In this document: positions 6,774 through 9,652 of the stretch, in pieces | Numbering within the stretch: the first letter of the stretch is position 1 | Layout of the letters: each line of letters opens with the position of its first letter | Origin: UCB3 sp964415605 | GTDB taxonomy: Bacteria > Chloroflexota > Anaerolineae > Epilineales > Epilineaceae | NCBI GenBank assembly: GCA_964415605.1 | Contig: CAYQBA010000174.1 | Coordinates: forward strand, 1-9,652 | Direction: 5' to 3' | DNA length: 9,652 nucleotides | Notes under the pieces: generated by a model | The model's database searches: none | What the model was told of the DNA's origin: nothing | The model's input: only the letters and a program-made list of their open reading frames with translations | Translations under genes and position numbers: made by a program

Positions 6774-8765
6774 ATGACGATGATTGGCAGTGCCGGGCGC
6801 GCGATTGGCGCGTCGGCCGTTTGCGTGTTGTTGGCCGCGCGCATCGTCCGGGCAGAGGCATCGGACCCCGCGCTGGCACCGGCGGCGGACTGGCTGCGGT
6901 CGGTCCAGACGGAAGCGGGCGCCTTCCCCTGGCGGCTCGGTGGGGATGTCGAACCCGACAGCCAGGGTGCCACGGCCCGGGGCATGCTGGTGGCGTATCG
7001 GGCGTCGGGGGATCCGGAGGATCTCGCCTCGGCCGTCGCCACGGGGAACTTCCTGGTCGACGGCTATCCGCGGCGGTTCTCGAACGGTGACGTCGACATG
7101 TTCCCGCTGGACCCCCTGTTCCTCGAGGAGCTGTCCATCGTGACCGGGGACTCGCGCTACGCGGACTTCGTCCAGCAGCATCTCTGGAATCGCCTGAAGG
7201 CCGGGACGTTCGGCGCCAATCGCAGCCTCAACGCGGCCCGGTGGGCCAGTCGCATGCCGGTGTTCGAGGAGTACGCCAGCTGGGTGGCCTTCCGCGCGTA
7301 CTACCGCGCCTACGCGGCGATGGGTGCGCACCTCGCCGGCGAGATGGCGATCCGTGACGCCATCATGAGCGACCTCGTGCTCCGCCTCGAGGCGATCACG
7401 TCGAGCCGCCGCACGGCGGACCTGACGGCGCTCGCCGCCTCGATCTGGGCGTCGGCGCACACGGGCATCAACCTCGATCCCAAGGCTGGCCGCTGGGCGT
7501 CGAGCCACACGACGGCGGACCTCGTCGGGGTGCTGGTGAGCTACCAACGGCCGGAGGGCGACTGGCCCTACGACACGAGCAGCGCGGCTGAGTCGCACGT
7601 CGGCGACGTGAGCGTCACGTCGTGGGCGGCGATGGGGCTCGGGGCGTGGGACCGCGCCAGCCACGCCGACCGCATCGCGGACGGGCTGGCGTTCATCCGG
7701 GACCAGCAGCAGTCGAGCGGCCAGATCCTCACCAACCCGGGCTATCCGCCCGACACCCAGACCGGTGTGCAGGTGCACGGCGAGGCGATGGTGGCGCTTG
7801 GCACGGCACGGGGCTCGGCGGTGGAGGGCTTGGCGACGCCGACCCCACCGCCCACCGCCGTCGTCACACCGACGGCGACGCGCACCGCCACGCCGATCCG
7901 CACCGCGACACCGACGCGGACCGCGACTGCCACCCGCACGGCCACACCGATCCGCACCGCGACACCGACGCGGACCGCGACTGCCACCCGCACGGCCACA
8001 CCGATTCGCACCGCGACACCGACGTGGACCGCGACTGCCACCCGCACGGCCACGCCGATCCGCACTGCGACACCGACGTGGACCGCGACTGCCACCCGCA
8101 CGGCCACGTCCACTGGAACCGCCACATCGATGACGACGGCGACCGCGACATCGACGCCCTCGGCCAGCCCGCAACCGTCGGCCACCCCTACGCTGTCTGG
8201 ATCGGCGGAGCCATCGCCGACGGCGGAGGCGACCGCGTCGCCGCCGCCGTCGGCCACCGCTTTGCCGACGCCTTCGCCGACGGCGCCGACGTGGGTCTTC
8301 GCGCCGTCGGCGGATACCCACGTCGCCCAGGCGAACCCGTCGAACAACTACGGCTCGGCGACGGCGCTGTCGATGCGCCAGCGGCTGACGTCCTCTGAGG
8401 TCCCGTTCCTGAGGTTCGTGGTCGCGGGGGTGTCGGGCACGGTGGCCCGGGCGCGGGTCCGGCTCTACGTGACGGCGGGCGCGGGCGAGTCGGCGACGCT
8501 CTACAGCGCCTCGAACGCCTACGCCGGCGGATCGGAGCCCTGGACGGAGTCGGGGCTGACGTGGTCGAACGCGGATCTGGAGGGCACGGAGATCGGCACG
8601 TTCGCGCTGACCGCGGGGCAATGGGTGGAGGTGGATGTCACCGACGAGGTGGGCGGCAACGGCACCTATGCGTTCGCCATGGTGAACGTGCCGTCGCTAC
8701 GCGGCGGGGTCGGCGCTCGCGAAAGCAGCCGGGCGCCGGAGCTGGTGGTCGAGACGGCGCCGTAG
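6774..8765 (+). CDS. Secreted helical-toroid-like protein with Thr/Pro/Arg linker and C-terminal DNRLRE/CBM96-like domain
   Basis: The 663-aa product from ATG 6774 has three parts. Residues 1-29 look like a modest signal peptide (hydrophobic 10-22, possible cleavage after AEA). Residues 30-354 are mostly helical, with repeated hairpins such as WLRSVQ...GAFPW, LVSYQRPEGDWPY and FIRDQQ...GQI. They resemble the alpha/alpha toroid of prenyltransferase/squalene-cyclase-like and some glycan-degrading proteins; no catalytic motif was identified. Residues 355-505 are a Thr/Pro/Ala/Arg/Ser linker. Residues 506-663 fit the DNRLRE/CBM96-like fold: SADTHVAQANPSNNYGSATAL, PFLRFVVAGVSG, WTESGLTWSNA, VEVDVTDEV and a final ESSRAPELVVE. 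Alternative starts are TTG 6768 and ATG 6780; the ribosome site is weak. It is preceded by its own promoter. Likely extracellular, with a carbohydrate or surface ligand; the activity is unknown. Confidence 0.82.
   Translation: MTMIGSAGRAIGASAVCVLLAARIVRAEASDPALAPAADWLRSVQTEAGAFPWRLGGDVEPDSQGATARGMLVAYRASGDPEDLASAVATGNFLVDGYPRRFSNGDVDMFPLDPLFLEELSIVTGDSRYADFVQQHLWNRLKAGTFGANRSLNAARWASRMPVFEEYASWVAFRAYYRAYAAMGAHLAGEMAIRDAIMSDLVLRLEAITSSRRTADLTALAASIWASAHTGINLDPKAGRWASSHTTADLVGVLVSYQRPEGDWPYDTSSAAESHVGDVSVTSWAAMGLGAWDRASHADRIADGLAFIRDQQQSSGQILTNPGYPPDTQTGVQVHGEAMVALGTARGSAVEGLATPTPPPTAVVTPTATRTATPIRTATPTRTATATRTATPIRTATPTRTATATRTATPIRTATPTWTATATRTATPIRTATPTWTATATRTATSTGTATSMTTATATSTPSASPQPSATPTLSGSAEPSPTAEATASPPPSATALPTPSPTAPTWVFAPSADTHVAQANPSNNYGSATALSMRQRLTSSEVPFLRFVVAGVSGTVARARVRLYVTAGAGESATLYSASNAYAGGSEPWTESGLTWSNADLEGTEIGTFALTAGQWVEVDVTDEVGGNGTYAFAMVNVPSLRGGVGARESSRAPELVVETAP
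7881..8108 (+). repeat. 54-base tandem repeat encoding Thr/Pro/Arg linker (4 full copies plus 12 bases)
   Basis: Copies begin at 7881, 7935, 7989 and 8043, and a partial copy at 8097. Each is three 18-base subunits encoding RTATPI, RTATPT and RTATAT, and the copies differ at only a few bases. In copies 3 and 4 the third subunit begins TGG instead of CGG, turning Arg into Trp. The repeat is in frame, so copy-number change alters linker length without breaking the protein. Confidence 0.95.
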
Positions 8766-8778
8766 CAGGTGGCTGGGC

Positions 8779-8798
8779 CGCGTCGTGGGGGTGACGCG
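8779..8798. terminator. Small hairpin after the secreted-protein gene
   Basis: CGCGTC and GACGCG form six base pairs around an 8-base G-rich loop, starting 14 bases after the stop codon. There is no T-run. It is a possible transcript end in the convergent gap, not a firm terminator. Confidence 0.25.
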
Positions 8799-8858
8799 AA
8801 CCGGATGCGCTTGGCCTCGCTGGATCCTGCTGCCGCACGAGCGCGCGCACCTCGCCGC

Positions 8859-8878
8859 GTCGGGCACGTCCGCCCGAC
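8859..8878. terminator. Hairpin in the convergent gap, near the CHAT gene end
   Basis: GTCGGGC and GCCCGAC form seven perfect base pairs around a 6-base loop, 12 bases beyond the CHAT stop codon. As a hairpin it could serve either strand. No T-run follows on either side, so the terminator call is tentative. Confidence 0.3.
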
Positions 8879-8890
8879 CACGGATCTCAC

Positions 8891-9652
8891 TCACCGCCCC
8901 GCCTCCATCACCGCCGCTCCGCCATCCACCCCCGGCGCCAGCAGCAGCTGCGGGATGTCGTATAGCGGCGGGTCGGCGTCGAGATCCTCCGCCGCTCCTC
9001 CGTCGCCCACCGCCCCCGCACCCGCCGGCGCCGCGAAGCCGCGGTCGGCATCCCCCGCCGCGCCGGCGGCCATCTCGTTGCGCCCGAGCTTGAAGGCGTC
9101 GGCGATGCCTAGCCCGAAGCCCAGCCCGCGGTAGAGCCCGGCGGCGAAGCGGATCGCGGCAGAGTCGGGGATGGGACGGGCCATGCCGATGACGAAGCGG
9201 ACGTGCGGCAGGATGGCCCGGGCCTGGGCTTCCGACCAGCACGCGTTCAGGACCACGCCGCGGATCCCGACGGTGGCGCGGACGATCTCGAACAGCTCGC
9301 CGACCAGGGTCACGGGCACCGTGCGCCGCCGCCCCCCCTCGGTCTCGAACACGAGCTCGCCGCCGCGCTCGCCGTGGCCGGCGAAGTGCACGATGTGGGG
9401 GCGATAGCTCAAGAGGTGCAGGCTGAGGTCTTCCCACCGCTCGGCGTGGGCCTGCTCGATGTCGAACCGGTCGCGGAGGCCGGCCTCGACGCGCAGGCGC
9501 TGTTGGATGACCCGCGACTCTTCACCGAGCCGGAGCGGCGGGGTGTCGACCGGATTGGCGGCCAGAAAGAGGACGCGCAGGATGGCGTCGGCGGGAGGGG
9601 GTGTTGAGGGCCCGCCGGTGGCGGCGGCGCCTGCGCCGCTGCCGGCGGCGTC
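8891..9652 (-). CDS. CHAT-domain (caspase-like) peptidase, C-terminal part (5' partial)
   Basis: The frame is open from the TGA at 8891-8893 to the window edge: 253 residues, numbered here from the edge. Residues 1-22 are a Gly/Ala/Pro/Thr linker. The CHAT domain then starts with ILRVLFLAANP (24-34) and LRLGEE (40-45). It has the catalytic His in HFAGHG (89-94, His93) and the catalytic Cys in VVLNACWS (133-140, Cys138), followed by an IPDSAAIRFAAGLYRGLG block and KLGRNEM. The tail is Gly/Ala/Asp-rich and ends near PPLYDIPQLLLAPG. A TTG at 9412 would start a shorter product but would remove the first conserved strand, and no ATG or GTG lies upstream in view, so the start is beyond 9652. CHAT proteins are clan CD peptidases, often activated by fused or neighbouring sensor domains in conflict and cell-death systems. 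It is convergent with the secreted-protein gene. Confidence 0.88.
   Translation of the reverse strand, partial: DAAGSGAGAAATGGPSTPPPADAILRVLFLAANPVDTPPLRLGEESRVIQQRLRVEAGLRDRFDIEQAHAERWEDLSLHLLSYRPHIVHFAGHGERGGELVFETEGGRRRTVPVTLVGELFEIVRATVGIRGVVLNACWSEAQARAILPHVRFVIGMARPIPDSAAIRFAAGLYRGLGFGLGIADAFKLGRNEMAAGAAGDADRGFAAPAGAGAVGDGGAAEDLDADPPLYDIPQLLLAPGVDGGAAVMEAGR

Noticed and set aside
6764..7090. GTG-started 108-codon frame at the beginning of the secreted-protein gene
   Set aside because: It overlaps the real gene in another frame; its product is Arg/Gly-rich with no signal peptide, whereas the chosen frame gives a signal-like segment and continues to the full domain set.
7881..8108. Regular repeats considered as a CRISPR array
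   Set aside because: The units abut with no unique spacers, are in frame with a protein and encode a Thr/Pro/Arg linker.
6684..8621. 645-codon open frame on the - strand, antisense to the secreted-protein gene
   Set aside because: It is the mirror of the GC-biased codons and Thr/Pro repeats of the real gene. The product is Arg/Gly-rich with no recognisable domain, while the + strand frame has a promoter and clear domains.

Overview
The window is very GC-rich (roughly 70-75% by eye), and almost every codon in the real genes ends in G or C. Together with a Thr/Pro/Arg-repeat secreted protein ending in a DNRLRE/CBM96-like domain and a CHAT-domain peptidase, this suggests a high-GC environmental bacterium, perhaps Chloroflexota. 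That placement is inference from style; nothing in the window is a taxonomic marker. No tRNA, rRNA, insertion sequence or CRISPR array was seen.

Layout. (1) Positions 2-6441, + strand: a five-gene operon. A membrane-anchored FecR-domain protein, open at its 5' end to the window edge, is followed by ABC ATPase 1, ABC-2 permease 1, ABC ATPase 2 and ABC-2 permease 2. All four junctions are 4-base stop/start overlaps (one GTGA, three ATGA), so the genes are very probably co-transcribed and translationally coupled. (2) Positions 6442-6773: a 332-base non-coding gap with a weak hairpin, an inverted repeat, short GTGAAC repeats and a good sigma-70-like promoter (TTGACG, 17 bases, TAGACT). (3) Positions 6774-8765, + strand: a three-part, probably secreted protein with a helical-toroid-like N-terminal region, a Thr/Pro/Arg linker built on a 54-base tandem repeat, and a C-terminal DNRLRE/CBM96-like beta domain. 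(4) Positions 8766-8890: a short convergent gap with two small hairpins. (5) Positions 8891-9652, - strand: the C-terminal 253 residues of a CHAT (caspase-like) peptidase with both catalytic residues, preceded by a Gly/Ala/Pro linker. Its N-terminal part lies beyond the window.

How the parts may work together. The operon looks like an envelope module: two ATPase/permease pairs form one or two ABC-2 exporters or membrane-remodelling complexes, and the FecR protein, with about 680 residues beyond its FecR domain, may be an extracytoplasmic sensor or scaffold. The substrate cannot be read from the sequence. The secreted toroid protein has its own promoter and is probably an independent cell-surface or extracellular factor. 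The CHAT gene is convergent to it and is the best lead to an undescribed system, because CHAT peptidases are commonly effectors in prokaryotic conflict or programmed-death pathways; the partner or sensor domain should be just past position 9652.
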